Assembly (NCBI RefSeq): GCF_000018025.1
Contig: NC_009831.1
Span: forward strand, 2,542,001-2,606,000
DNA from: Shewanella sediminis HAW-EB3
GTDB lineage: Bacteria > Pseudomonadota > Gammaproteobacteria > Enterobacterales > Shewanellaceae
DNA length: 64,000 nt
Reading direction: 5' to 3'
Of this stretch, positions 1-9,034 are shown one piece after another (the first letter of the stretch is position 1; each line of letters opens with the position of its first letter). The notes under the pieces were generated by a model that saw only the letters and a program-made list of their open reading frames with translations, was not told the DNA's origin and did no database searches. The position numbers and the translations under genes are program-made.

Positions 1-328
1 AAATTCCTTTCTGAAAATTGAATGACTTCTCACCTGACTTAGCAGGGCCGTCAGCATCATTACTTAGGCTCAAGTTACGTTCAGGGTGTTTTTCGCCGAG
101 TGCTTTACTGCCAGCAAAGGTCAGTAAGACGTCACGTTGATCTTTACGTTTAAAAGATGGAGAAATTTCAACTGGGTATCCATCCTGCTCGACGCCTTCG
201 ACTCTGTGTTTTATCCAGCTTCCGGCTCCGGCCACTGCGCCGACACCAGCGATAGTCCCTGCACTTAATTTTAAGAGTTGCCGCCTGTGTTGATCAATGA
301 CCTGCTCATCTTTTTCTTGTTCTTTCAT
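1..328 (-). CDS. Tat-signal protein, 5' part only (possible second reductive dehalogenase)
   Basis: The reading frame starts at an ATG (326-328 on the complement) preceded by an AAGGGTG ribosome-binding site, and runs off the left edge, so only about 109 residues are visible. The N-terminus carries a twin-arginine motif (HRRQLLKL, about residues 14-21) followed by a hydrophobic Ala/Gly-rich stretch, so export by Tat as a cofactor-loaded protein is expected. The mature part contains GYPVEISPSFKRKDQRDV, which to my eye resembles the N-terminus of some marine reductive dehalogenases. No Fe-S motif lies within the window, so the family call is inference from this resemblance and from the rdhA operon 3 kb away. 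Any Tat-exported redox enzyme remains possible. Confidence 0.5.
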   Translation of the reverse strand, partial: MKEQEKDEQVIDQHRRQLLKLSAGTIAGVGAVAGAGSWIKHRVEGVEQDGYPVEISPSFKRKDQRDVLLTFAGSKALGEKHPERNLSLSNDADGPAKSGEKSFNFQKGI

Positions 329-456
329 TTTCACCCTTATTACGTTTCAATTTAAATCTGAAATTGCTGCTTGATCATAAATCTAATACCTAAATGGGAG
401 TATTTGTTTGTTTGAAAAAAAGTATTCTACTTTTTGCAAGAATATAGTTTCTAAGT

Positions 457-1368
457 TTATTCAATCGACTGCTGCAATAAAATACCGATCTCTTTCTTAA
501 AAAATTCCAGAACAACTTTTACTCTATGGGGGAGATATTCTCTGCTTGAAAATAGTGACCACATATAAACATCGGTGCCATATTCCCCATCGAATAATAA
601 CTGTAATTTCCCGGATTTAATTTGTTCGTTACACATCTCTCTCGGTACCCAGGCGATGCCTTGACCACTTATCGCAGCCGAAATGCAAAGCTCATTGCTT
701 TCCGATTCGAGGGGGCCATCGACATTTATACAATTGGAATGATTCTCATCAGTCCATAACCAAACATGTCCGGGTTGTATTCCCTTTGATGAAAGTAAAC
801 ATGGGTAATTACTCAGTTGTTTGGGATGATTCAAATCTGGATTCTTTTTTATAAATTCCGGGCTGGCAATAAACAGGCGTTTCATTGTTGATAATTTATG
901 TCCTACCATAGTGCTATCCGGTGGATTGCTATGAGAGACAAAGAAGATCAAATCAGCCTGAATCTCCATTGGATTCAATCTACTTTGATAGGAGATGAAT
1001 TTTAATTGTAAACCAGGGTATTGCTGATAAAACTTATTCAGCATCTCGTTACAGGTCAAGTTTATAAAATCCAGTGGTGCTGCGATGGTGACTGTACCCG
1101 ATGTATTCCCTTGCAATTGACCTATGCTTAATTCGAGTGCTTCTATTTCTGTGAGAATCTTTTTGCTTCTGTGAATAAGCTCTATTCCTGCATCGGTGAG
1201 GGATAGGCTTCGCGTCGTTCGCTCAAATAAACGTGTGCCTAAGTGCTGTTCCAGTTGTGCCACATGTCGACACACCTTAGATACCGGAATGTTCAGTACT
1301 CGTGCGGCCCCGGTCAAACTTGAAAATTCGGCTACAGTATTGAATAGGGCAAGGTCTTCCGTTTTCAT
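457..1368 (-). CDS. LysR-family transcriptional regulator
   Basis: This 303-residue protein has the standard LysR layout. An N-terminal winged helix-turn-helix (about residues 1-60, with FSSLTGAARVLNIPVSKVCR as the recognition region and LGTRLFERTTRSLSLT as the wing) is followed by a periplasmic-binding-like effector domain (about 90-295). The length is typical. It lies between a truncated Tat-protein gene on the same strand and the divergent TPR/rdhA operon, so a role in controlling one of these dehalogenation genes is plausible. The effector is not predictable. The family call is firm; the regulon is inference. Confidence 0.9.
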   Translation of the reverse strand: MKTEDLALFNTVAEFSSLTGAARVLNIPVSKVCRHVAQLEQHLGTRLFERTTRSLSLTDAGIELIHRSKKILTEIEALELSIGQLQGNTSGTVTIAAPLDFINLTCNEMLNKFYQQYPGLQLKFISYQSRLNPMEIQADLIFFVSHSNPPDSTMVGHKLSTMKRLFIASPEFIKKNPDLNHPKQLSNYPCLLSSKGIQPGHVWLWTDENHSNCINVDGPLESESNELCISAAISGQGIAWVPREMCNEQIKSGKLQLLFDGEYGTDVYMWSLFSSREYLPHRVKVVLEFFKKEIGILLQQSIE

Positions 1369-1946
1369 TTTTCCTACTTTTTATAGTTACTAAATTTGTT
1401 GATAAGGAATTTGATTAACTATTAATGATAAAGTGTTGTCAGCAAGCGTTTTGTGATTAATCAAATCATTATTAAACATGTAGTCATTATTAAATCTTTA
1501 GATAAACCGTTTAATAAATTGCCACGCGAAAGATCAATATTGATAAATCCTAATGGTTTCCCTTGTGACAAAAAAGGGTGGAATGTGTCATAAAATGGTT
1601 GTTTTAGTCCTATCGCATGCTGGCTATCACTAAAATGTGATCGAGCCCTACCAATCATTGCCATCTCTGGTAAAAATCTACCGTATTTAAGCGTATTAAC
1701 ATGATGATTATTTTTATCTGCTTTCTCGTATTTGTCTGTAACTGCTTAACTTTTTTGCTTTGTCGCATATCGATATTAACCATTGAAGTGTGAGCCGCTT
1801 CTCCAAATCACCAGTTTGAAGTCTTGCTTCATATTTTTGTGGTTTGGCACATATCTATCATTTTTCGACTTAATTGAACCTTTTGCCCGTTGCCACAATG
1901 GTTATTATGTTAACTATAAATTTCATTCTGTGGTAAAGGCGGATGA
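1369..1946. other. Divergent intergenic region upstream of the rdh operon
   Basis: This 578-base AT-rich spacer separates the LysR gene from the TPR/rdhA operon and should hold both promoters. A partial FNR/CRP-like palindrome, TTGTGATTAATCAA, occurs at 1451-1464. It differs from the FNR consensus TTGAT-N4-ATCAA at two positions, so it is only a weak candidate. I see no convincing gene here. Confidence 0.4.
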
Positions 1947-3056
1947 GTGATAGATAATAAATGGTTAGAACTGCTTGTTTTTTTACAAAAAAGAACTCAT
2001 GAGTTTGAATGTAATGAATCTATTGTTGATTCACTAAATGAAAAGGTCATCTTTCTTAATAATCAGTTCGGTAATATCAATACAACAACTAATCCTCAAT
2101 ACATTGATTGGATTGAGCATGAAGCCTTCAGTGCAGTGCTTAATGATGTGTTTAAAGAGCAAAGGTTTACAGGGGACGAGATAAACCACTTATTTAATTC
2201 GCTTATCTCAACCAAACTTTATCAGCTTGCCTTAAGTTTGGTTATAAATAATAAACATCACATTGATGCTGCTGAATTTGACATCAAGCGGGGGATCATT
2301 CTTCAACACTTAGGCGAGAGTGAGCAAGCCGAAATAGCCTTCTATAACGCCATCAGCAATAGTCCAAAAAATTATTTGGGGCATTTTCACCTTGGCTATA
2401 TTCGACTAACACAAGGTGATACTGAACAAGCGGTTAAATGCTTTACAGAATGTACCCAACTAGCGCCTGAATTTGTTGGTGGCTTCCAAAATCTAGCGGG
2501 TTGTCATTATCAGGCAAGTGAGTTCGAACAGGCCATCGATTCTTGTATTCAGGTTTACAAAATAGACCCCACACTCACCGCCTGCTATGTCACTGCCATA
2601 AGCAGCTTCTTGGCACTCAAGCAACTTGAGCGGGCGAAGGTTTGGTTAGATCGCGCCAAGAATTATCAAATAGAAAGTATCGAACTGAGTCGTTTAAGTG
2701 GTATTTGGGCACATCAAAGTCAACAGTATCCTGAGGCTATCTTGGCGCTCTGTGAATACTTAGAGGCCAGACCCGAAGATATCGATATTTTTGCGATTCG
2801 CGCTCAGGCGCTCGCTGCCGATGGCCAATGGGAACCTTTACTGACTGATCTTAAGGTTTTGCTTGAACTCGATCCTCACGACGCCTGGTCTCTGGAACAT
2901 CTCTTTCTCGCTAATTTTCACACACAGCGATGGATACAAGCCGAAATGGCTATGTCTCAATTATCAAAAATCTCCCCCCAGTTTAAAGATACATACCGAA
3001 GTCAAATGGATGAGGTTAGAAAAAAACAAGCCATTGTGATGGTGGATATTCAATAA
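1947..3056 (+). CDS. TPR-repeat protein, first gene of rdh operon
   Basis: This 369-residue soluble protein starts with GTG, and AGGCGG lies just upstream as a plausible ribosome-binding site. Its middle and C-terminal parts are tetratricopeptide repeats, for example GHFHLGYIRLTQGDTEQAVK and GGFQNLAGCHYQASEFEQAI. No signal peptide or membrane segment is evident, so it is probably cytoplasmic. It ends 37 bases before rdhA on the same strand, which indicates co-transcription. TPR scaffolds often act as chaperones for cofactor-containing Tat substrates, so a maturation or assembly role for RdhA is a reasonable inference. It does not look like the trigger-factor-like PceT chaperone of classical dehalogenation operons. 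Confidence 0.8.
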   Translation: MIDNKWLELLVFLQKRTHEFECNESIVDSLNEKVIFLNNQFGNINTTTNPQYIDWIEHEAFSAVLNDVFKEQRFTGDEINHLFNSLISTKLYQLALSLVINNKHHIDAAEFDIKRGIILQHLGESEQAEIAFYNAISNSPKNYLGHFHLGYIRLTQGDTEQAVKCFTECTQLAPEFVGGFQNLAGCHYQASEFEQAIDSCIQVYKIDPTLTACYVTAISSFLALKQLERAKVWLDRAKNYQIESIELSRLSGIWAHQSQQYPEAILALCEYLEARPEDIDIFAIRAQALAADGQWEPLLTDLKVLLELDPHDAWSLEHLFLANFHTQRWIQAEMAMSQLSKISPQFKDTYRSQMDEVRKKQAIVMVDIQ

Positions 3057-3093
3057 AAACAGTAAATAAAATTGTAATAGTCAGAGGTAATCA

Positions 3094-4617
3094 ATGAAAG
3101 ATGATGCACAGATCGGAGATGAGGCAACGACTAACAGTTCACGCCGAAACTTCCTTAAGTTGGGTGGAATTGCCGCAGCAACGGCCACAGTCGGCGCCGG
3201 TGCAGGTGCTGGTTTCGTACTTGGCAGAGATCCCGATGCCAATATTGGCTGGGGAAGAACGGAAGCCGGTAAGGATATGTACTTTAACCGCGAGGCATTC
3301 GAGGTTGATTTTCCGCCAACAATGGAGGTGGTAGGAAAAATTGAGCGACCAGAGTGGGGAGACTACCTGTTTAATCGTGCATTTAGTCTGGTTAAATCGA
3401 TTAAAGGGGGTTGGGTACCAAGTGAAGACTGGACTCAAATTCCAGATCTCAGAGTGAGAGAATACTACGCAAAATACCCGAAGCGTTGGGAAGAGATGCT
3501 GCTGTCATTTAGCGAAAAAGTAAAACATGACAATAACATTGAAAAGCATCGCGACAGATTCGCTCTTGCCTGGGCCTATTCAGGTGCATACAGCAAAGGT
3601 TTACACGCGGACTTTCCACCTGAGCCGACTGAGCATCCCGATGTGGATGATTTCAAGTGGGTGCAGAGAGAGCCAAAGGAATTTAAGTCGCCTAAGCATG
3701 CCTCTAAGTTGATTAAACAGATGGCATTTAAGTTTGGTATGAGTCTGGTGGGTATCACTAAGCTTGATTCAAATTTTGTATTTAAAAACATGATGCGAGG
3801 CATGCCTGAATGGGGAGACGAAATCCCAAAACACTGGAAGAATGTCATCGTGTTTGGCGTGCCGATGAACTGGGATCCTATGTATGCCGCGGTTGGTTAT
3901 TCAACTTCCTATGATGCATATTATCGCGCCAAGATGGCATCAGGGTTAATGGCAGCCTATTTAGGAGAGTTAGGGTATGCCGCTCGTCCACAGTTCCCCG
4001 GTAACAGTTATGAAGTGATTATGCCCCCCTTGGCCATGCTTGCAGGTCTCGGCGAGTCGACGCGCAATGGGATCTTGATGACGCCAGAAGTGGGGCCCAA
4101 CATTCGCCTCGCGGCTGTGATCACTGACTTGGATCTGGAACACGATAAGCCGATAGATCTGAACATGAAACACTTCTGTGAAAGTTGCAAAATTTGCGCA
4201 GATGCATGTCCGAGCGGTTCTATCAGCAAAGCCGATAAACCCGATGATGTGGTTCGTGGTATACGGAAGTATGCATTTAACCAGGATGGTTGTTGGAGAT
4301 TCTGGAATCAAGGGCCGACCCCGAGTGGTCTAGGCTGTCGAGTCTGTATCGCTGTATGTCCGTATACCCGAAAAAATAACTGGATACATGCCTTAGTTAA
4401 ACAGGCAGAACCCAGAGACCCTACCGGCGTTACACGTAATGCATTATTAGCGATGCAGCATAATTTCTTCTATTACCCCGATGCAGAGTCATATCATCCG
4501 GAGTGGAGTGGTGGCAATTTTGCAAGTTACCATCAGCCACCAGAGTGGATGAGAAGTGAAGAGTATCTGAAAGTCGAGAAGACTTGGGAATATGACGGCA
4601 ACTGGGAGGGTTTCTAA
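3094..4617 (+). CDS. rdhA: Respiratory reductive dehalogenase catalytic subunit
   Basis: RdhA enzymes remove halogen from organohalides using a corrinoid and two [4Fe-4S] clusters, usually on the periplasmic face of the inner membrane. This 507-residue protein shows the full set of family marks: a Tat signal (SSRRNFLKLGG, residues 15-25), and the conserved core 319-348 containing GESTRNGIL and GPNIRLAAVITDLDL. The first ferredoxin motif has Cys 362, 365, 368 and 372. The second has Cys 400, 415, 418 and 422, with the long spacing after the first Cys that is usual for RdhA. Tyrosines around 273-277 (YDAYY) correspond in position to the catalytic Tyr region of PceA. The length matches PceA-type enzymes. 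The stop codon overlaps rdhB by one base. The halogenated substrate cannot be predicted. Confidence 0.95.
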   Translation: MKDDAQIGDEATTNSSRRNFLKLGGIAAATATVGAGAGAGFVLGRDPDANIGWGRTEAGKDMYFNREAFEVDFPPTMEVVGKIERPEWGDYLFNRAFSLVKSIKGGWVPSEDWTQIPDLRVREYYAKYPKRWEEMLLSFSEKVKHDNNIEKHRDRFALAWAYSGAYSKGLHADFPPEPTEHPDVDDFKWVQREPKEFKSPKHASKLIKQMAFKFGMSLVGITKLDSNFVFKNMMRGMPEWGDEIPKHWKNVIVFGVPMNWDPMYAAVGYSTSYDAYYRAKMASGLMAAYLGELGYAARPQFPGNSYEVIMPPLAMLAGLGESTRNGILMTPEVGPNIRLAAVITDLDLEHDKPIDLNMKHFCESCKICADACPSGSISKADKPDDVVRGIRKYAFNQDGCWRFWNQGPTPSGLGCRVCIAVCPYTRKNNWIHALVKQAEPRDPTGVTRNALLAMQHNFFYYPDAESYHPEWSGGNFASYHQPPEWMRSEEYLKVEKTWEYDGNWEGF

Positions 4618-4925
4618 TGTTTCCTCAATCAACGCTATTGGATCCATTGTTTTGGATGGTATTAGGTGCAATTCAGGTCTTGGTGTTTACAGGGGCTAGT
4701 CAATGGGCCAAAGAATATCAATTAGGAATGAATTGGTGGAAGTGGGCCATCGTGGGGTTCTGGTGGTTAAGTTTTATCTTGACCATTGCCGGCGCATTTA
4801 CACTGCTGGGCGAAAATGAAGGAAACGCGGGTTGGTATGTGTTGGGCTTTGTCGGGACACTATTGGTGATCGGTGGCGCAGCAATACTTAAAGTGCTGGT
4901 TCTGTTAAAACCGAATTCTCAATAA
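4617..4925 (+). CDS. rdhB: Reductive dehalogenase membrane anchor (PceB-like)
   Basis: This 102-residue hydrophobic protein has three predicted transmembrane helices: LFWMVLGAIQVLVFTGAS, WKWAIVGFWWLSFILTIAGA and VLGFVGTLLVIGGAAILKVL. That is the size and layout of RdhB/PceB anchors, which hold RdhA on the outer face of the cytoplasmic membrane. Its ATG overlaps the last base of the rdhA stop codon (TAATG), indicating translational coupling. Identification rests on topology and position, because this family is weakly conserved. Confidence 0.88.
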   Translation: MFPQSTLLDPLFWMVLGAIQVLVFTGASQWAKEYQLGMNWWKWAIVGFWWLSFILTIAGAFTLLGENEGNAGWYVLGFVGTLLVIGGAAILKVLVLLKPNSQ

Positions 4926-4973
4926 CGCAATATCCCCCGGTGTCAAAATCCTTGTCACCACATTGATAACCGG

Positions 4974-4997
4974 AGCCCTGAGGTAAGTATCAGGGCT
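4974..4997 (+). terminator. Intercistronic hairpin between rdhB and the NosR-like gene
   Basis: AGCCCTGA (4974-4981) and TCAGGGCT (4990-4997) form a perfect 8-bp stem with an 8-nt loop. Only TTG follows, not a proper U-tract, so this is more likely an mRNA-stabilising or processing hairpin, or a weak attenuator, than a full terminator. It could lower expression of the downstream membrane protein relative to rdhAB. Confidence 0.5.
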
Positions 4998-5009
4998 TTG
5001 AGAGGTGTT

Positions 5010-6236
5010 ATGTATAGCAAGAAACGAAGCGATTTCTGGAAAAAAGTTGCCAGTATCGTGTCAGTGATACTCTTACTACTGGCCTGGTATGGTGGAAGTA
5101 CCCGAATTACCGATAACCAGAGCGGTATGGTGGATCAGTTGTTGATTAAAGGAGATCTCTTAAATCAGATCGATGACCGCCTATATGAAGGGAGGATCCC
5201 GAATAACCTTAACCCGGTCGAGTATATCGGTCTTGGTAGTGGCATTGGCTACGGGGGCATGACTGAGGTTGCAGTGACAGTCTCTTCACTGGGGGAAATT
5301 CAACGAATCGCTGTATTATCATCTAAGGACACCAGCTCCTATCTGGATAAGGTCATCCAATCAAATTTGATGGAGAAGTTACTTGGAGAAAATATCAAAT
5401 CGAACTTCGAAATTGATGGTGTCAGTGGGGCGACGATATCGACCAATGCATTAACCGAGGCCATTAAACGGGCAGCAGATCCGGTTAGGGTCGAACTGTT
5501 CGATATTAATCGAGCTGTGAATGAAAAGCCCATCTCTTATTTTCGATGGTTGGATCTGATGGCTATTGTGATGTTTACGATGGCTATTTTGGTGAACAAA
5601 ACACGTCATCGCAAAAAGAGTATGTTCAACTGGGCGATTATGCTCACCTCTATGTGTGTATTTGGTTTTTACTCCTCTAGCTTATTTTCATCATCGACAA
5701 TGGGGATCCTTATTTCAGGGACGTGGCTTAGCGGGCTGGGTAACTATACCTCGTTAATCTTACTTTCTCTGGTGATCCTATACATCATCGCGACGAATAA
5801 GAACGTGTATTGCAATACTCTCTGTCCCTTTGGGGCGACACAGGAGTGTTTGGCAAAGCTTGGCAATACAAAAACGATAAGTTTGACACCTGTTTTTTTT
5901 GAATGGTTTCCAAGGGGACTCTTACTGGTCACTTTATGCCTAGGCCTCTATTACCGCAATCCGGCGTCATTTTCATATGAACCATTCGGCATCATGTTTG
6001 GCATGATAGGTTCAATATATCTCTTTGTTTTAACGACGGTAACAATCGTAACGTCATTGGTTGTCAAGCGACCTTGGTGTCGAACCCTTTGTCCGATGAA
6101 TCCAATGACAGATTTTATTCGGTTCAACAGGCAATGGTTTAAGTCAATGTTAAATAAACATCTAGCTAAAAGAGAAATAATGGAAGCTAATCAAATGGCT
6201 GATGCGGCAGTAAAGAGCAATGAGGTGTCTAAATGA
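5010..6236 (+). CDS. rdhC: NosR/PceC-like FMN-binding, polyferredoxin membrane protein
   Basis: The N-terminal part has one membrane helix and then an FMN-binding domain with the flavinylation motif GVSGATIST (about residue 145), where a Thr or Ser carries covalent FMN in NosR/RnfG/PceC proteins. Four or more membrane helices follow. Two cytoplasmic CxxxCP clusters (CNTLCPFGATQEC and CRTLCPMNPM) suggest [4Fe-4S] electron carriers. This architecture matches PceC, found in many rdh operons, which is thought to feed electrons to RdhA or aid its maturation. I chose ATG 5010 because AGAGG lies just upstream; a TTG at 4998 is in frame but poorly placed. The protein is 408 residues. Its 3' end overlaps the next gene by four bases. 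Confidence 0.88.
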   Translation: MYSKKRSDFWKKVASIVSVILLLLAWYGGSTRITDNQSGMVDQLLIKGDLLNQIDDRLYEGRIPNNLNPVEYIGLGSGIGYGGMTEVAVTVSSLGEIQRIAVLSSKDTSSYLDKVIQSNLMEKLLGENIKSNFEIDGVSGATISTNALTEAIKRAADPVRVELFDINRAVNEKPISYFRWLDLMAIVMFTMAILVNKTRHRKKSMFNWAIMLTSMCVFGFYSSSLFSSSTMGILISGTWLSGLGNYTSLILLSLVILYIIATNKNVYCNTLCPFGATQECLAKLGNTKTISLTPVFFEWFPRGLLLVTLCLGLYYRNPASFSYEPFGIMFGMIGSIYLFVLTTVTIVTSLVVKRPWCRTLCPMNPMTDFIRFNRQWFKSMLNKHLAKREIMEANQMADAAVKSNEVSK

Positions 6237-6451
6237 GGAAGAAGTTGCTATTCATGTTTTACATTGTTTCAGCGGTGTTTGTGTGTGTTCACCTTGGGTT
6301 AAGGGTCAATCACTTGACTCGATTGGAAGCGAGTAACACGCCACTTTTTGTTGCTACCTATTCAGAGCATTCTACAAGCTCAAAGGTACCAGTAAATGAC
6401 TCGATTAATTATAAAGAGTGGGCAGAAAAGTTTGAAGAGCAAACGAAGTAA
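6233..6451 (+). CDS. Small single-pass membrane protein at end of rdh operon
   Basis: This 72-residue protein overlaps the NosR-like gene by ATGA, so it is translationally coupled and real. Residues 5-22 (LLFMFYIVSAVFVCVHLG) form one membrane helix. The remainder is hydrophilic, ending in KEWAEKFEEQTK. I do not recognise a family. Its position suggests an accessory subunit of the RdhC or RdhAB membrane complex; this is inference. Confidence 0.75.
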   Translation: MRKKLLFMFYIVSAVFVCVHLGLRVNHLTRLEASNTPLFVATYSEHSTSSKVPVNDSINYKEWAEKFEEQTK

Positions 6452-6502
6452 CATTTCTGTTAGCAACAGTAGCTGATGCATTGCGAGTGTATTAAATGAG
6501 TT

Positions 6503-7393
6503 ATGAATGGGAATGTAATGAGTGAAGATATGATATTCGGTGTCGAGTTTCCACGGTCAAAAATTGATTTTGACTTCGCCATGCATACGATGCAGGATTT
6601 TTATAGTAACTATGAGAGAGGCTTGTTTACCGATCCCCACCGCCTGTTCTTTAACGCCATTATTTATATTACACATGGATGCGGCAAGCATTATGTTGAT
6701 CATCAGGTGTGCCATATAAAGCCGGGAACAATACTGTTTATATCTAAATATCAGGCGCATAGATTTGAATATAATCCAGGGATCCGCGGCTACATCATAC
6801 CTTTTTGCGACAATATTTTGTTTTACGGTAATGATGACCCTTATAAAAGCAGGATCCGTTCGGCTTTTGAAGACATCAATTTTTTGCATGAAAAAGAACA
6901 AACCTGCAGCTTCTTCTTTGACCAGTTATGGTTGGAGTACAAAAACCTACACAGCAATCTAAGCGAAGAGGTGATCCGTAACTCCTTGCGAACGTTAATA
7001 TTAAAAACATTGGTTCGACAGCATCAATCATCCTTTGAATCAAATAGCCACGCTCACTATTCATCAGATTATTGTAAGTTTCATGATCTGATTAAGACAC
7101 ACTATGTGTATACCCGTACTGTAGAAAAATATGCAAATATGATGGGTGTTACGACAAAGAAATTGAACCAAATTGCCAAGGAAAATACCGGGAAAACAGG
7201 AAAGGAGTTGATCGATTCATATGCGGTTTTAGAATCTAAAAGGCTATTGGCATACAGTCAGGACCCGATTGCGTCTATTGCCCAGAAGTTAGGATTCAGT
7301 GAACCAACCAACCTGACAAAATTCTTTAAAAAGCACTGTGGTTTAACGCCTAAAGAGTTTCGCAACCTATGTTTATTCCATAATTCCAAATAG
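6503..7393 (+). CDS. AraC-family transcriptional regulator
   Basis: This 296-residue regulator has an N-terminal cupin-like sensing domain (GTILFISKYQAHRFEYNPG, about residues 74-92). The C-terminal AraC double helix-turn-helix runs from about 190 to 290 and includes SIAQKLGFSEPTNLTKFFKK and HCGLTPKEFRNL. It follows the rdh operon by 51 bases on the same strand and may be an effector-responsive activator of it. A second in-frame ATG at 6518 has a slightly better upstream GGGA, so the true N-terminus may be five residues shorter. The role in dehalogenation is inferred from position only. Confidence 0.9.
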   Translation: MNGNVMSEDMIFGVEFPRSKIDFDFAMHTMQDFYSNYERGLFTDPHRLFFNAIIYITHGCGKHYVDHQVCHIKPGTILFISKYQAHRFEYNPGIRGYIIPFCDNILFYGNDDPYKSRIRSAFEDINFLHEKEQTCSFFFDQLWLEYKNLHSNLSEEVIRNSLRTLILKTLVRQHQSSFESNSHAHYSSDYCKFHDLIKTHYVYTRTVEKYANMMGVTTKKLNQIAKENTGKTGKELIDSYAVLESKRLLAYSQDPIASIAQKLGFSEPTNLTKFFKKHCGLTPKEFRNLCLFHNSK

Positions 7394-7489
7394 CTTCTTT
7401 TACTAAATAATGGATTTAGGCGAAACAATTGACCAAGTCTTAGATGCGACAACTGTATCGGTTCATGGTCAACACCATTAAGATTGATA

Positions 7490-8251
7490 TCAATTCGTTA
7501 TTAAATACTGTTGTAATATCTCGTCTACCTTTCCCTCTGTCGTGAGTTTCTCTGTAGCAGAGCGAATTTTACCTATCGGGAGCGGATTATCAGTCGAACC
7601 TTGCTTTGGGACTTGTAGCCAGGCTTCGATTGTTTTCAGGCTTAATCCCGGGAATTCGAATGACGACTGCAGGCCGAGTTTTTTGCTTTCATATAGAGCC
7701 GTATTATCAATTGTCAGAAACGCACTAATTCTATTCGAGTTCAGCATTTTTAAGCCCTGAGTAAAGTCCTTTAGCTCGAAGGTTGATAGCCTATCGTCCA
7801 GTAATATTTCGGGACAAAAATTAGTGCCTCTGAGGTAACCTATGCTAGCAACTTTATCCGGATCATAGATCTCTTCATGGCTCAGGAGTGGATTTCCTTT
7901 CTTTGTTAACAGGATGACATTTTGTATGAATAGCAGAGAGATGTAGTCAACTTCATCATCATTATCAGAATTTCGGCTAAATATGGCAAAGTCAGCGTTG
8001 CCGTTTTTAATGTAATTAACCACGCGGGAATAGGGTAATAACGTTATCTCAATCTGTATATTCGCTTCATCTGCTATGGCTCTTGCAATATCTGGAATGA
8101 TGCCTTTGATGGCCCCATCTTCAACATAACCAAATGGTTCAAACTCAATAGAGGCGAAAGTATATTCATCAGCTTGCGAACAGGGAAGAAATAGAGGTGA
8201 AAATAACAACAGAAAGAGCAATGTAAGATGCCGGGTTCGCAAACTTGTCAT
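7490..8251 (-). CDS. Periplasmic solute-binding protein, SBP_bac_3 type
   Basis: This 253-residue protein starts with a signal peptide (LLFLLLFSPLFLPCSQA, cleavage near residue 27). The mature domain resembles amino-acid-type binding proteins: FASIEFEPFGYVEDGAIKGI near the start, then DIARAIADEANIQIEI and GNADFAIFSR. No ABC permease or ATPase gene is adjacent. Such orphan proteins in Shewanella often act as stand-alone sensors or in signalling, so transport is not assured. The ligand is unknown. Confidence 0.85.
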   Translation of the reverse strand: MTSLRTRHLTLLFLLLFSPLFLPCSQADEYTFASIEFEPFGYVEDGAIKGIIPDIARAIADEANIQIEITLLPYSRVVNYIKNGNADFAIFSRNSDNDDEVDYISLLFIQNVILLTKKGNPLLSHEEIYDPDKVASIGYLRGTNFCPEILLDDRLSTFELKDFTQGLKMLNSNRISAFLTIDNTALYESKKLGLQSSFEFPGLSLKTIEAWLQVPKQGSTDNPLPIGKIRSATEKLTTEGKVDEILQQYLITN

Positions 8252-8464
8252 TCTTGTCCTGCCATCGCCTTAGATAGATGTGTCTAAGTATAGCAAGTAA
8301 ATTTGGCATGATTGAGCCTGTGTCGGTGGCCTCCACTTGTAGTTTAAGTCAACAAGAAACTCTGAAAACACTGTGAATTATCCCATAGCATAGGAGATGA
8401 GCTTGGTGATAAAATTCAGTGTTCAAGGCTTGTCTAAATACCCGTTCCAGGATCCACGTTAAGA

Positions 8465-9034
8465 ATGAAAATACTCTTTTGTCGTCACGGTGAAACCCAA
8501 TGGAATAAACAGGGGAAACTGCAAGGTCATCTCGATAGTCACTTAACTCTGGAGGGGCAGTGTCAAGCCAGACGGTTGGGCATTCAATTAGCCTCTCATA
8601 ATCCTGATCTGATATTCACCAGCGATCTGGGCCGTGCCATGGCGACGGCGACTCTAGCCAACCATAACCTGAATTTACCCATCGAATCGTCCCCCTTATT
8701 GCGTGAGCGATGCTTTGGTGAGTTACAGGGACTGCATAATAGTGAATCTCAGGATCTGTGGGGAGCTTACGAGCGGCGATTCATCGACAATGAGATGGAC
8801 ATTGAGGGGGCTGAATCCGCTACTGATGTATTGAGTCGGGTACAGCACTTCTTGAAGGGGTTATCTTACATAAATGTAGAAACCCTGGTGGTTATCGGCC
8901 ATGGGGAATGGTTACGAGTCATTCAAAATTTCTTCGCCGGAGAACAAGCTTGGTCCAACCGTCAGTTACTGCCAGGTAATTGTGAAATCATCGAATTTAA
9001 CCTGCAAAATTTTCGGCTTGATGCGCTAACCTAA
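8465..9034 (+). CDS. Histidine phosphatase superfamily protein (phosphoglycerate mutase-like)
   Basis: This 189-residue protein has the RHGE catalytic motif (FCRHGETQWN, residues 5-14; His7 would be phosphorylated) and the second catalytic His in VVIGHGEWLR (about residue 143). The small size and NKQGKLQGHLDSHLT loop fit the CobC/GpmB group of small-molecule phosphatases. Given the nearby corrinoid-dependent dehalogenase, an alpha-ribazole phosphatase role is conceivable. The sequence alone does not separate that from general phosphatases, and no cobalamin genes adjoin it. Confidence 0.85.
   Translation: MKILFCRHGETQWNKQGKLQGHLDSHLTLEGQCQARRLGIQLASHNPDLIFTSDLGRAMATATLANHNLNLPIESSPLLRERCFGELQGLHNSESQDLWGAYERRFIDNEMDIEGAESATDVLSRVQHFLKGLSYINVETLVVIGHGEWLRVIQNFFAGEQAWSNRQLLPGNCEIIEFNLQNFRLDALT

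Noticed and set aside
1451..1464. FNR-box-like TTGTGATTAATCAA before the rdh operon
   Set aside because: Two mismatches in one half-site and nearly 490 bases from the operon start; too weak to call as a site.
1461..1664. 67-codon frame upstream of the rdh operon
   Set aside because: No ribosome-binding site, no family features, and it lies in the promoter region of divergent genes.
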